Positions 15,158 to 23,554 of a stretch of DNA of 37,822 nucleotides are shown in pieces. Below the pieces are notes generated by a model. The model worked only from the letters and a program-made list of their open reading frames with translations. It searched no databases and was not told the origin of the DNA. This DNA comes from Flavobacteriaceae bacterium (lineage in GTDB: Bacteria > Bacteroidota > Bacteroidia > Flavobacteriales > Flavobacteriaceae), in NCBI GenBank assembly GCA_024643385.1, contig JAHEMZ010000025.1:1-37822 (forward strand), given 5' to 3'. Every line of letters starts with the position of its first letter. Position 1 is the first letter of the stretch. The position numbers were made by a program, and so were the translations under genes.

Positions 15158-17335
15158 CTAATTCTTGATTTTAGCTACTTTTCCGTTTCTGATATTATTC
15201 AATTTCAAATCTTCCAACACATTTACCGCCTCTTCAACATAAATGTCACCGGCTAAATTTTCATGCCATCGCTTTCGCTTTTCACGCAAGGTGGTGTCTT
15301 GTCGCATGAGGGCAATTTCTGTCTCAAGAGATTTATAGCTTAACTTGTTATCGTATTCTTCAATTGCATCGAATTTTTTTGTTTCGGTCTTTCTGCGATC
15401 TATATCGGCGGTATAGGCTTCTAAGTTAAGACTTACTTCCATTTCATCACGACTTTTCTTAATATAACGTGCATTATCATCTATCAGTTGCAATTGAGTA
15501 CTTTTCGCCATACGATCTTTACTGCGCTGAATGGTTCCTTCGTAATCAATATAACCCTCCCAAACATTATAATCGGCCGGAGAAATTTTATCATAGGGTA
15601 ACGGATTATCATAGTCTCTTTCCCCTATATCGATATAACTATATCGATCGGGCATAACTACATCGCTTTTTACCCCTTCCAACTGCGTTGAGCCCCCATT
15701 CACGCGATAAAATTTTTGAGTTGTGAGCTTTAATGCACCCATATCCCCCATGTCACTTTTTCGCAACCATTGGTTCAAATCGATCATATTTTGAACCGTT
15801 CCTTTACCGTAAGATTGCTTACTTCCAATTATAATGGCACGTTTATAGTCTTGCATCGCTGCCGCCAAAATTTCAGAAGCGGATGCCGATAATTCGTTTA
15901 CCAAAATTACCAGTGGACCATCCCAGATCACCTCTTCATTTTCATCCTCCAGTACCTCTTTGCGTTTTCCGCCTGAAGCTACCTGAACTACGGGGCCATT
16001 CTTAATAAAAAGACCTGCTATGTCGACAGCGGTTCGTAAAGACCCACCTCCGTTATCTCTCAGGTCAAGAACTAGTCCTTCCATACCTTCTTTTTTCAAC
16101 TCTTCGATCTCCTTTTGAACATCGGTCGCTGCATTTCGTTCCCCATAATCCTTCATATCAAAATAAAAGGCCGGTAGATTAATTAATCCAAACTTTTTAT
16201 CCTCTTTATTGATTAAAGAAGATTTTGCATAAGTTTCTTCTAATTCGACCACATCCCGGGTAATTACTTCTTCTTCGATGGTGCCATCAACCCTTTTTAC
16301 AGTAAGTGTCACTTTAGTTCCTTTAGGCCCTTTGATCAATTTTACGGCATCATCGACACGCATTCCGACTATACTGATCGCTTCCTTTTCATCTTCCTGT
16401 TTTACTTTTAAAATGGCATCACCCACCTCCATATGCTCACCTCTCCATACAGGACCACCACTTATCACCTCAACAATGGTTATATAATCGTTCTTTTTTT
16501 GAAGTCGTGCTCCAATCCCCTCAAGTTTTCCACTCATTCGAAGATCAAAACGATCTCGATCCGGTGGAGCGAAATAGTTGGTGTGCGGATCAAACTCCTC
16601 AACTATGGTATTGAGGTAAATCGCGAAGTAGTCCTTACGTTCCAGATCGTCCGTAAAGTCATAATAATCATCCAATGCCGTCATGGAAGTTTTTCGGGCC
16701 TTGGCTTCAATTTCAGTGATACTTAATTTGGCATTTTCACTTTCTATATACTCTTCACCTTTTTTAAGGGCTTCTTCTTTCTTTTTGGGCGCATTTTTCT
16801 TTTCCTCCAACAGATCATAATAATTAGTGAGGGTTGAAAACTTCAATTGCTTTCTCCATCGTTCTTTTAATTCAGCTTTGGAGGTGGCGTAAGGCAAATT
16901 ATCGTAGTCAACATCTATCGATTCATTGACCGTATAATCGAAAGGTTCATTTAAAACTTCCTTATAAAACTCCTTCACATCCAAGGCTCTTTGCTGGTAT
17001 CGAGTATAAACTAAATCAAAAAAACTAAGGTCCTTATTTCGAATTTGATCATCTATTTCAGTTTCAAAGACTTTAAAGTCCTCTAGATCTGAGGCTAAAA
17101 AATACCTCTTAAGTGGATCCATACCATCGATGAAATCTTTGTAAACACTTGCTGAGAATGCATTGTCAATTTCTTTGGGATCATAATGTCCCTTTTCCAA
17201 CACATAGGTAATTAAATCAATTAGTAATTTGTCCTTTTCAGGGTCATTGAACTCACGGGTAGTAAAACTGCAGGAAGCCGCCGCCACAAAAACTGCAAGC
17301 AATAGAATTTTTAGGTTCTTTTTCATAAATCGCAT
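15158..17335 (-). CDS. prc: Tail-specific (C-terminal processing) protease Prc/Tsp, lipoprotein
   Basis: About 725 residues from ATG 17335. ATG 17326 is an equal alternative; the upstream sequence AAGAGG sits just before 17335. The N-terminus MKKNLKILLLAVFVAAASC is an SPII signal, so the protease is likely membrane-lipidated. In order there is a helical N-terminal domain (about 30-230), a PDZ domain (about 240-340, with KLEGIGARL and IKGPKGTKVTL), the S41 protease core, and a C-terminal DUF3340-like helical region. The Ser-Lys dyad is visible: Ser near 485 in LSASASEILAAAMQDY and Lys near 511 in SYGKGTVQ. Prc trims or degrades periplasmic proteins and wall hydrolases. It is the first gene of the prc-permease-nuclease unit. 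Confidence 0.96.
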   Translation of the reverse strand: MRFMKKNLKILLLAVFVAAASCSFTTREFNDPEKDKLLIDLITYVLEKGHYDPKEIDNAFSASVYKDFIDGMDPLKRYFLASDLEDFKVFETEIDDQIRNKDLSFFDLVYTRYQQRALDVKEFYKEVLNEPFDYTVNESIDVDYDNLPYATSKAELKERWRKQLKFSTLTNYYDLLEEKKNAPKKKEEALKKGEEYIESENAKLSITEIEAKARKTSMTALDDYYDFTDDLERKDYFAIYLNTIVEEFDPHTNYFAPPDRDRFDLRMSGKLEGIGARLQKKNDYITIVEVISGGPVWRGEHMEVGDAILKVKQEDEKEAISIVGMRVDDAVKLIKGPKGTKVTLTVKRVDGTIEEEVITRDVVELEETYAKSSLINKEDKKFGLINLPAFYFDMKDYGERNAATDVQKEIEELKKEGMEGLVLDLRDNGGGSLRTAVDIAGLFIKNGPVVQVASGGKRKEVLEDENEEVIWDGPLVILVNELSASASEILAAAMQDYKRAIIIGSKQSYGKGTVQNMIDLNQWLRKSDMGDMGALKLTTQKFYRVNGGSTQLEGVKSDVVMPDRYSYIDIGERDYDNPLPYDKISPADYNVWEGYIDYEGTIQRSKDRMAKSTQLQLIDDNARYIKKSRDEMEVSLNLEAYTADIDRRKTETKKFDAIEEYDNKLSYKSLETEIALMRQDTTLREKRKRWHENLAGDIYVEEAVNVLEDLKLNNIRNGKVAKIKN

Positions 17336-17354
17336 ATCCTCTTTTTTAAGACTT

Positions 17355-17362
17355 CTAAAATA
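17355..17362 (-). promoter_or_regulatory. Weak -7 box TATTTTAG upstream of prc
   Basis: Seven of eight positions match TAnnTTTG on the minus strand, about 20 bases before ATG 17335. It lies in the 160-base divergent region shared with surE. A short inverted repeat (GCCA-AGTC-TGGC, about 17374-17385) lies upstream of it and has no assigned role. Confidence 0.3.
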
Positions 17363-17466
17363 GATAAAAAACCGTGCCAAGTCTGGCGAACGATACTAAT
17401 TTTTTGTTAAACCACGAAGGAAGGAAATTTAAAAAACCAAAATTTAGAATTCAGCATTTATAGCCG

Positions 17467-17474
17467 TATTTTTA
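17467..17474 (+). promoter_or_regulatory. Weak -7 box TATTTTTA upstream of surE
   Basis: Seven of eight positions match TAnnTTTG, 21 bases before the surE ATG at 17496. It is the best candidate promoter for the surE-lpxB unit. Confidence 0.35.
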
Positions 17475-17495
17475 CGCTGTTAAAAAATCAGCTTA

Positions 17496-18272
17496 ATGAA
17501 CCCTAAAAGACCTCTTATCTTAGTTACCAATGACGATGGTATCACCGCACCGGGTATACGCGCGCTAATTGAAATGATGAATCAGATCGGTGATGTATGT
17601 GTCGTTGCCCCGGATTCACCCCAAAGCGGTATGGGGCACGCAATTACAGTGAACGAGACTATATATTGTGATAAGGTGATTGTCGATAAGAATGCTCCCC
17701 AGTCCGAGTATAGTTGCAGTGGAACGCCGGTTGACTGTGTTAAATTAGCCGTGAATGAAATTTTACATCGAAAACCTGATCTGTGTGTAAGTGGCATCAA
17801 CCACGGCAGTAATTCATCCATAAATGTTATTTATAGCGGGACAATGAGTGCCGCGGTGGAAGCCGGCACAATGGGAATTCCTTCCATCGGATTTTCATTA
17901 TTGGATTATTCATTGGAAGCAGATTTTGAACCGGTAAAACACTTAGTAAAAAAACTAGCCTTGGAATGTTTAAGTAATGGATTGCCGAAAGGAGTTGTTC
18001 TGAATGTTAATTTCCCAAAATTAGCTAAAGATGCCATAAAAGGCATAAAGGTGTGTAGACAAGCCAATGCACATTGGAAAGAAAATTTTGACAAGCGGAC
18101 CAACCCGTTGGGGAGAGACTATTATTGGCTGACCGGGGAATTTGTGAACGAAGATAAAGGGGAAGACACTGATGAATGGGCACTAAAAAATGGCTTTGTC
18201 TCTGTAGTTCCCGTACAATTTGATCTAACTGCTCATCACGCGATCCAGGATATAAATATGTGGGAAATATAA
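17496..18272 (+). CDS. surE: 5'/3'-nucleotidase SurE
   Basis: 258-residue metal-dependent phosphatase acting on nucleoside monophosphates, cytosolic in most bacteria. Family motifs are the metal-binding LVTNDDGITAPG (Asp13, Asp14), VVAPDSPQSGMGHAIT, CSGTPVDCVKLA and VSGINHGSN with the metal-ligand Asn, then YSGTMSAAVEAGTMGIPSIGFS. The length is normal. It begins a tight plus-strand unit: 1 base to the small membrane protein, which abuts lpxB. Confidence 0.97.
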   Translation: MNPKRPLILVTNDDGITAPGIRALIEMMNQIGDVCVVAPDSPQSGMGHAITVNETIYCDKVIVDKNAPQSEYSCSGTPVDCVKLAVNEILHRKPDLCVSGINHGSNSSINVIYSGTMSAAVEAGTMGIPSIGFSLLDYSLEADFEPVKHLVKKLALECLSNGLPKGVVLNVNFPKLAKDAIKGIKVCRQANAHWKENFDKRTNPLGRDYYWLTGEFVNEDKGEDTDEWALKNGFVSVVPVQFDLTAHHAIQDINMWEI

Positions 18273-18273
18273 A

Positions 18274-18561
18274 ATGAAAAAAGAAATATTAATAGGATTC
18301 ATCGTTGGATTGATAAGCAATACATTAGGAGTAATTGCTTGTACGCTCATTGTGGCAACCATAAAGGATCAAGAATTTTTTAGCACGTTTAGATTCTATC
18401 TTGAATCACAAAACCTATGGATGCTACTAACTTTAGGCGCTTTACCCAACCTCGCTGCCTTTTTTGGATTTCTCAAAATTAACCGGGAGTACCGTGCCAG
18501 AGGCGTGTTATTAGCTACCTTTGTAACAGCCATCACTGCTTATTTAATTTACTTTTTATAA
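18274..18561 (+). CDS. Small three-helix membrane protein, function unknown
   Basis: 95 residues with three hydrophobic segments (about 5-27, 48-67, 76-94) and a basic loop NREYRARG before the last one. I recognise no motif. It starts 1 base after the surE stop and ends directly against the lpxB ATG, so all three are translated from one message. Retention between two conserved genes with no spacing argues that it is a real gene. It could be an inner-membrane partner of lipid A synthesis, but that is only a guess from position. Confidence 0.8.
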   Translation: MKKEILIGFIVGLISNTLGVIACTLIVATIKDQEFFSTFRFYLESQNLWMLLTLGALPNLAAFFGFLKINREYRARGVLLATFVTAITAYLIYFL

Positions 18562-19677
18562 ATGAAATATTATATCATCGCGGGAGAAGCTTCTGGCGAC
18601 TTACATGGTTCAAATCTAATAAAGGCCCTAAAGAAAGAGGACTCAAACGCGCAATGCCGTGTATGGGGTGGTGATTTAATGCAAGCTGAAGGGGGTGAAT
18701 TGGTAAAACATTACCGTGAATTGGCTTTTATGGGATTTGCCGAGGTATTATTTAATCTGAGAACCATCCTAAAGAATATTACATTTTGTAAAAAGGATAT
18801 TGATCGATTTAAACCGGATGCCCTGATCTTGATTGATTATCCAGGATTTAACCTGCGAATAGCCAAATGGGCCAAGAAGAAGGGTATTCCTGTTCACTAC
18901 TATATCTCTCCACAGATCTGGGCATGGAAAGAAGGTCGGATCAAAGACATCAAAAGGGACGTAGATCAGATGTATGTGATTTTGCCCTTCGAAAAAGACT
19001 TTTATGAGAAAAAACATCAGTTTCAGGTAGACTTTGTTGGCCACCCTTTAATTGACGAGATTTCTGAAAGACCCCAAGTGGATCCGGAGCTATTCCGAAG
19101 AGAGAATCAATTGGATGATCGCCCGATCATTGCTTTGTTACCCGGTAGTCGCAAACAAGAGATTACAAAAATGCTTCGCATCATGTTAAGCACAACTGCC
19201 GATTTTAATGATTATCAGTTTGTCATTGCCGGTGCTCCGAGTCAGGACCGCGATTTCTACGAACAATTCATTCAGAAAGAAAACGTGCACCTTTTACTCA
19301 ATAAAACCTACGATCTGTTAAGTCTTTCAAATGCCGCTTTAGTGACTTCGGGTACAGCCACTTTGGAAACTGCATTGTACAAAGTTCCACAAGTAGTTTG
19401 CTACAAAGGAAACCGGATCTCCTATGAAATTGCCAAGCGCGTGATCAAACTAAAGTATATTTCTTTAGTGAATCTAATCCTCGACAAACCGGTGGTAACT
19501 GAATTAATTCAAAGTGACTTCAACCCGAAAAGGATCAGAGAGGAACTTGGATTGATTTTGGACGACTATAGAAGGGCTGTGCTCTTTCTGGATTATTACG
19601 ATTTAGAAATGACTTTGGGTGGTAAAGGAGCGAGTGTTAAAACCGCCAAATTGATCGTACAATCACTCTCTAATTAA
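18562..19677 (+). CDS. lpxB: Lipid A disaccharide synthase
   Basis: 371-residue GT19 glycosyltransferase that joins UDP-2,3-diacylglucosamine to lipid X, giving the lipid A disaccharide phosphate at the cytoplasmic face of the inner membrane. Motifs are IIAGEASGDLHG at the N-terminus, LIDYPGFNLRIAKWAKKKG, YYISPQIWAWKEGRI, VGHPLIDE, IALLPGSRKQEI and VTSGTATLETALYKVPQVV. The length is normal. The start overlaps nothing but has zero spacing from the preceding small membrane gene. Confidence 0.97.
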   Translation: MKYYIIAGEASGDLHGSNLIKALKKEDSNAQCRVWGGDLMQAEGGELVKHYRELAFMGFAEVLFNLRTILKNITFCKKDIDRFKPDALILIDYPGFNLRIAKWAKKKGIPVHYYISPQIWAWKEGRIKDIKRDVDQMYVILPFEKDFYEKKHQFQVDFVGHPLIDEISERPQVDPELFRRENQLDDRPIIALLPGSRKQEITKMLRIMLSTTADFNDYQFVIAGAPSQDRDFYEQFIQKENVHLLLNKTYDLLSLSNAALVTSGTATLETALYKVPQVVCYKGNRISYEIAKRVIKLKYISLVNLILDKPVVTELIQSDFNPKRIREELGLILDDYRRAVLFLDYYDLEMTLGGKGASVKTAKLIVQSLSN

Positions 19678-19686
19678 ATTTTTTGC

Positions 19687-19694
19687 TACTTTTA
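19687..19694 (+). promoter_or_regulatory. Weak -7 box TACTTTTA before the NlpC/P60 gene
   Basis: Seven of eight positions match TAnnTTTG, 21 bases before ATG 19716, in the 38-base gap after lpxB. It may give the peptidase gene independent transcription. Confidence 0.3.
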
Positions 19695-19715
19695 AGCATC
19701 CTGAATCCAACATCG

Positions 19716-20300
19716 ATGTTGAAAAATAGCTACATTATTATCATTGCTGTATTTGTCCTATCCTCTTGTGGAAGTAGCAAACAAGTGAATCGCAATAATT
19801 CTCTTGAAAAATCTTCGCGTATTGAACGGGGTGACGCAATTGCTAAGAGCGGAACTAAGAAATTGAGCGGCAGCGGTATTACAAAGAATGAAGAAAGTAT
19901 TGATCCTGTCTATGCCAGAACCTCTTCCAATATCATTACAACCGCGCTAAGCTTTGAAGGGACTCGCTACAAATATGGCGGTATGGACAAAAGAGGTATG
20001 GATTGTTCAGGACTCGTCTATACTTGCTATAAAAGTGAAGATATAGAACTCCCACGTAGTTCGAAAGATATGGCCAGAATGGGAGTCAAAATTACCTTAG
20101 ATGAAATTGCCAAAGGAGATCTGGTTTTCTTTATAACCGGTAATAAAAAGAAAACCATAAATCATGTTGGGTTGGTGGTAGAAATTGACAATGGGGACGT
20201 AAAGTTTATCCACTCCACCACTTCATTGGGCGTTATCATTTCAAGTATGGAAGAAAGCTATTGGAAAAAGGCTTTTATTGAAGTGCGACGTATGATATAA
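19716..20300 (+). CDS. NlpC/P60 (C40) family lipoprotein peptidase
   Basis: 194 residues from ATG 19716; this start gives a clean SPII signal, while the 11 extra codons from 19683 do not. The lipobox is LSSC with Cys18. After a low-complexity linker, the NlpC/P60 domain (about 75-194) carries the catalytic Cys in MDCSGLVYTCY, the His in INHVGLVVEI and the polar residue region FIHSTTSLGV. The family hydrolyses gamma-D-glutamyl-diaminopimelate bonds in wall peptides. RYKYGGMDKRG and ELPRSSKDMARMG are typical. It is probably an outer- or inner-membrane-tethered wall hydrolase. It lies between lpxB and comEC on the same strand. Confidence 0.93.
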   Translation: MLKNSYIIIIAVFVLSSCGSSKQVNRNNSLEKSSRIERGDAIAKSGTKKLSGSGITKNEESIDPVYARTSSNIITTALSFEGTRYKYGGMDKRGMDCSGLVYTCYKSEDIELPRSSKDMARMGVKITLDEIAKGDLVFFITGNKKKTINHVGLVVEIDNGDVKFIHSTTSLGVIISSMEESYWKKAFIEVRRMI

Positions 20301-20356
20301 AATAGTATATTTAAACCTCTCCCCTTTTACTTCTCGGATTTAAACAATGCCTAAAA

Positions 20357-22384
20357 ATGAAGTTTATCAACTTTAGGGTTATTGAATTTTCAGTAGCCGT
20401 AAGTGGGGGAATCATGTGCGCCTATTCGGGATGGATCGCTTTTCCACTATGGCCATTACTTCCTGTTTTTGTATTGATCTCTGTGGGAATATGGATATGG
20501 AATAGGAAGCATCTAGCTCCTTCTCCTTGGAATCCTCTGGTTAATCTTATCTGTTTCTTTTTGATAGGATTTATCAATTTTCAAGCAGGTCTTCCTGAAT
20601 TTCAGGAGAATCATTTTTCAAAGGAATCCGACTACCCGGCTACAAAAATGAGGGTTTTACAAATTACGGAAGTTCTTAAGGCCTCTAATTATAATGAGCA
20701 ATACGAAGCAAAGTGCATCCCTTTCGGTAACGACAAAAGTGTAGGACGAGTTTTTCTCAAGATCAAGACTGAAGATAGTGTCGCATCCTTTAATTTGGAC
20801 GACGTCATCATTGTTTACGGAAATATAGAACCCATCTTACCTCCCAAAAATCCAAGTCAATTCGACTACAGAAAACATCTGGCTTTAAAGGGAATTTACC
20901 ATCAAATTTCAATTTCAAAAAAAGCTATCATTGATCGTAAGATTGGAACTCAAACTTTGCGAGGAAAAGCAAATCATTTTAGAACCTTCTTATTACAAAA
21001 ACTCGATCAAACTACTATTGGAAGTCAAGAAAAGAGCATCATACAAGCTTTAATATTAGGGGATAAAAGATCCATTGACACTGAATTATATGAATCTTAT
21101 GCTTCCGCCGGAGCAGTGCACATTCTGGCCGTTTCCGGATTACATGTGGGAATCCTGCTATTGTTGCTAAATTTTCTATTTAGACCCTTACTAAACCTTC
21201 CAAAAGGTAAGTGGATAAGGATGATCCTTATTTTAATGTTGCTATGGAGTTTTGCTTTTATTGCCGGGTTATCCCCTTCCATAGTTAGAGCTGTGACTAT
21301 GTTTTCCTTATTCACAGTGGCTGACCTTTCTCATCGGCCCACCAATACCATTAATACGTTGTTTCTATCCTATTTTCTACTGCTGTTGATCCAGCCTAAT
21401 TGGCTATTTCAGGTAGGCTTTCAATTGAGTTATATGGCAGTAGGATCCATTATTTGGATCCAACCGAAATTAAATCAACTATGGCGACCACGCTATTGGA
21501 TCACTAAAAAAATATGGGACATCATTACTGTCACCTTTGCGGCGCAAGTGGGTGTAGCCCCTTTAAGCATCTATTATTTTCATCAATTCCCGGGCATGTT
21601 CTTAATCACCAACATCGTGGTACTTCCCATTCTCGCACTTTTACTTATTTATGGTATTATTGTTATCACCTTGGCTGCCCTGGAGATCCTTCCGGAATTG
21701 ATCGCTAAAGGATATCATCTAATAATTGGATGGCTCAATCTTTTCATAAAGTGGATTGCCTCGCAAACAACTTTTATTTTTGAAAACCTTACACTTTCTT
21801 TTTGGGGTATGCTTATTATCTATATGCTTATCATTTCCCTTCTTTTGGCAATCTATACCCAAAAAAGGCAATGGTTATTTGGGTTTTTAGGAGGGTGTTT
21901 ACTTTTGTACGGGCATTATATTTACGGTCAAACAGTTATGAAAAACGAATGGGTGCTTTTCCATCTATATGGAAAGACCATCATGACAATGCGTACAAAT
22001 TCTGAAATTAGCATCTACGCGAACGGTTCAGAACTTGAAATAGAGCATAGCTATCCTTTGAGATCCTATATGATGCAAAAAGGAACATCCTTAAAAGTAA
22101 AAAAAGATAGACCAGACGTGTTTGCATTGAATCAAGATACTTTCATCATTCTGGATAGCTTAGGCGTATATCCGAGGTCGGAGAAAGCTGTTATTGTGCT
22201 AACACATAATCCGAAGGTACATTTAGACCGACTGATAGATTCAATCCAACCTAAACTAATCATTGTGGATGGCAGCAATTATCCAATTTATGTGCGACGA
22301 TGGAAAAGCACTTGTAAAAATAAAAAGATTCCGTTTTATAACACTCAAGCACAAGGAGCGTATATATTGGAATTGAAGAATTGA
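20357..22384 (+). CDS. ComEC/Rec2 family DNA-uptake channel protein
   Basis: 675 residues. The N-terminal part (about 1-180) has three membrane segments and a DUF4131-like OB region (VGRVFLKIKTED...IVYGNIEP). The central Competence domain (about 220-480) carries AVHILAVSGLHVGI, ALILGDKRSID, AGLSPSIVRAVTM and PNWLFQVGFQLSYMAV, with about eight more membrane segments. The C-terminal 150 residues lack metallo-beta-lactamase HxHxDH ligands, which is common in Bacteroidota members. In competent bacteria ComEC carries single-stranded DNA across the inner membrane. No other competence gene is nearby. It converges on the thioredoxin-like gene with a 3-base gap. Confidence 0.93.
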   Translation: MKFINFRVIEFSVAVSGGIMCAYSGWIAFPLWPLLPVFVLISVGIWIWNRKHLAPSPWNPLVNLICFFLIGFINFQAGLPEFQENHFSKESDYPATKMRVLQITEVLKASNYNEQYEAKCIPFGNDKSVGRVFLKIKTEDSVASFNLDDVIIVYGNIEPILPPKNPSQFDYRKHLALKGIYHQISISKKAIIDRKIGTQTLRGKANHFRTFLLQKLDQTTIGSQEKSIIQALILGDKRSIDTELYESYASAGAVHILAVSGLHVGILLLLLNFLFRPLLNLPKGKWIRMILILMLLWSFAFIAGLSPSIVRAVTMFSLFTVADLSHRPTNTINTLFLSYFLLLLIQPNWLFQVGFQLSYMAVGSIIWIQPKLNQLWRPRYWITKKIWDIITVTFAAQVGVAPLSIYYFHQFPGMFLITNIVVLPILALLLIYGIIVITLAALEILPELIAKGYHLIIGWLNLFIKWIASQTTFIFENLTLSFWGMLIIYMLIISLLLAIYTQKRQWLFGFLGGCLLLYGHYIYGQTVMKNEWVLFHLYGKTIMTMRTNSEISIYANGSELEIEHSYPLRSYMMQKGTSLKVKKDRPDVFALNQDTFIILDSLGVYPRSEKAVIVLTHNPKVHLDRLIDSIQPKLIIVDGSNYPIYVRRWKSTCKNKKIPFYNTQAQGAYILELKN

Positions 22385-22387
22385 TTT

Positions 22388-22924
22388 TTAAAACGTCCCC
22401 TTAAATTTTTTCTGATAAGCTTCCCATGCTTCCATGGTAGTAAGCTCTTTATAATCATCATTAGCGATCATCTTGAGATAGATCTCAAGTTCCTGAGGGG
22501 ATTTATAGCCGGGCACTGCCTGAATTAACTTACCATTTTCCTCAAAAAATATCAAACTTGGGTATCCGGGGATATTTAAAGCATCAGCAAAAAAGTGGGT
22601 GGCATTTCTCCCTTTTCGCTCCGGTTGATAATTAGGATTGGTATAAGTGAAATCTTCATAGGTAATTGGATCAGGACCCTCTGCATTAAATTTTACCGGA
22701 TAGTAATTTGAATTTATGAACTTAATGACATTCTTGTCACTAAAAGTATTCTTGTCTAATAATTTACAAGGTCCACACCAATGTGTATAGACATCCATGA
22801 AAATCTTCTTGGGCGATTGTTTTTGAGCCTCTAAGGCATCATTCATAGTCATCCACTGAATTTCATCCTGTGCATTAAATTGCGCAAAAACAAGCAAGGA
22901 AAGAAGAAGAACTATGCTTTTCAT
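22388..22924 (-). CDS. Secreted thioredoxin-like protein, copy 2
   Basis: 178 residues from ATG 22924. The signal peptide MKSIVLLLSLLVFAQFNAQ fixes this start; the longer reading from 23020 enters the upstream gene. The thioredoxin fold has the active site WCGPCK (about residues 43-48) and a cis-Pro in PGYPSLIFF. It is a DsbD-gamma/thioredoxin_7-like periplasmic disulfide reductase or carrier. A neighbouring gene 10 bases upstream encodes a paralog sharing WCGPCK-x-LDKNTF and the same C-terminal layout. The partner is unknown. Confidence 0.9.
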   Translation of the reverse strand: MKSIVLLLSLLVFAQFNAQDEIQWMTMNDALEAQKQSPKKIFMDVYTHWCGPCKLLDKNTFSDKNVIKFINSNYYPVKFNAEGPDPITYEDFTYTNPNYQPERKGRNATHFFADALNIPGYPSLIFFEENGKLIQAVPGYKSPQELEIYLKMIANDDYKELTTMEAWEAYQKKFKGTF

Positions 22925-22934
22925 AACTTGAGAT

Positions 22935-23477
22935 TTATCCTTTGAATTCAGGCTTAAAATTATCCACGTATTCCTGGTAGGCAGCTTGTGTTGTAATCGT
23001 TTTCCACAAATCTGTTCCAAAGAACTTAAGGAATACTTCTATTTGTTGAGGGGTTCGATACCCTTTAACTCTATTGATCAGTCCACCTTTCTCATCTAGA
23101 AATAAAACGGTAGGATAGGCATTTACACCCATATACCTGGTAAACTGATGAGAGGAATTTCGTTTGTTCGCTTTTGCCGGATCGTATCCCGGATTTGCGT
23201 AAGGTTTTCCCATATAGTTCACTGTTTCATTTCCCTCGCAATTAAATTTCACCGCGTAGAAATTCTTATTGATATAATTCGCCACGTCAGGGTTGCTAAA
23301 AGTATTCTTATCCAACATTTTACATGGACCGCACCAGTTGGTATACATATCGACAAATATTTTCTTAGGTTTTTTCGCCTGTGCCGCCAATGCTTCGTCC
23401 ATACTCATCCATTTGATTTCCTGGGCGGATACAAAAGCAAAACTTAGAAACGCAATAAACAAAGTAATTATCTTCAT
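22935..23477 (-). CDS. Secreted thioredoxin-like protein, copy 1
   Basis: 180 residues. The signal peptide MKIITLFIAFLSFAFVSAQ is followed by a conserved IKWMSMDEALAAQ lead-in, then a thioredoxin fold with WCGPCK (about 46-51) and cis-Pro in NAYPTVLFL. It is probably periplasmic and reducing or shuttling disulfides. Copy 2 follows 10 bases downstream with parallel sequence throughout (IQWMTMNDALEAQ versus IKWMSMDEALAAQ), so the pair arose by tandem duplication. The transcript begins after the terminator at 23506-23539; a weak -7 box (TACTTTCA) lies just upstream. Confidence 0.9.
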   Translation of the reverse strand: MKIITLFIAFLSFAFVSAQEIKWMSMDEALAAQAKKPKKIFVDMYTNWCGPCKMLDKNTFSNPDVANYINKNFYAVKFNCEGNETVNYMGKPYANPGYDPAKANKRNSSHQFTRYMGVNAYPTVLFLDEKGGLINRVKGYRTPQQIEVFLKFFGTDLWKTITTQAAYQEYVDNFKPEFKG

Positions 23478-23505
23478 AGGATCAATTTTAACTGAAAGTA
23501 ATATA

Positions 23506-23539
23506 ACAAAAAACGTTCCACAATGGGAACGTTTTTTGT
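23506..23539 (-). terminator. Rho-independent terminator after the POT genes
   Basis: A perfect 14-base-pair inverted repeat (23506-23519 with 23526-23539) around a 6-base loop, with a run of six T in the 3' arm on either strand. Position and orientation fit termination of the POT transporter transcript on the minus strand before the thioredoxin pair. Confidence 0.88.
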
Positions 23540-23554
23540 TTAATTCTATTGCAA

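Noticed and set aside
18274..18561. Small membrane protein as an extension of surE or lpxB
   Set aside because: Both neighbours have complete standard-length sequences with proper starts and stops.
21514..22005. Out-of-frame plus-strand frames in comEC, possibly a frameshift
   Set aside because: The main comEC frame is continuous through the Competence domain, so there is no break to explain.
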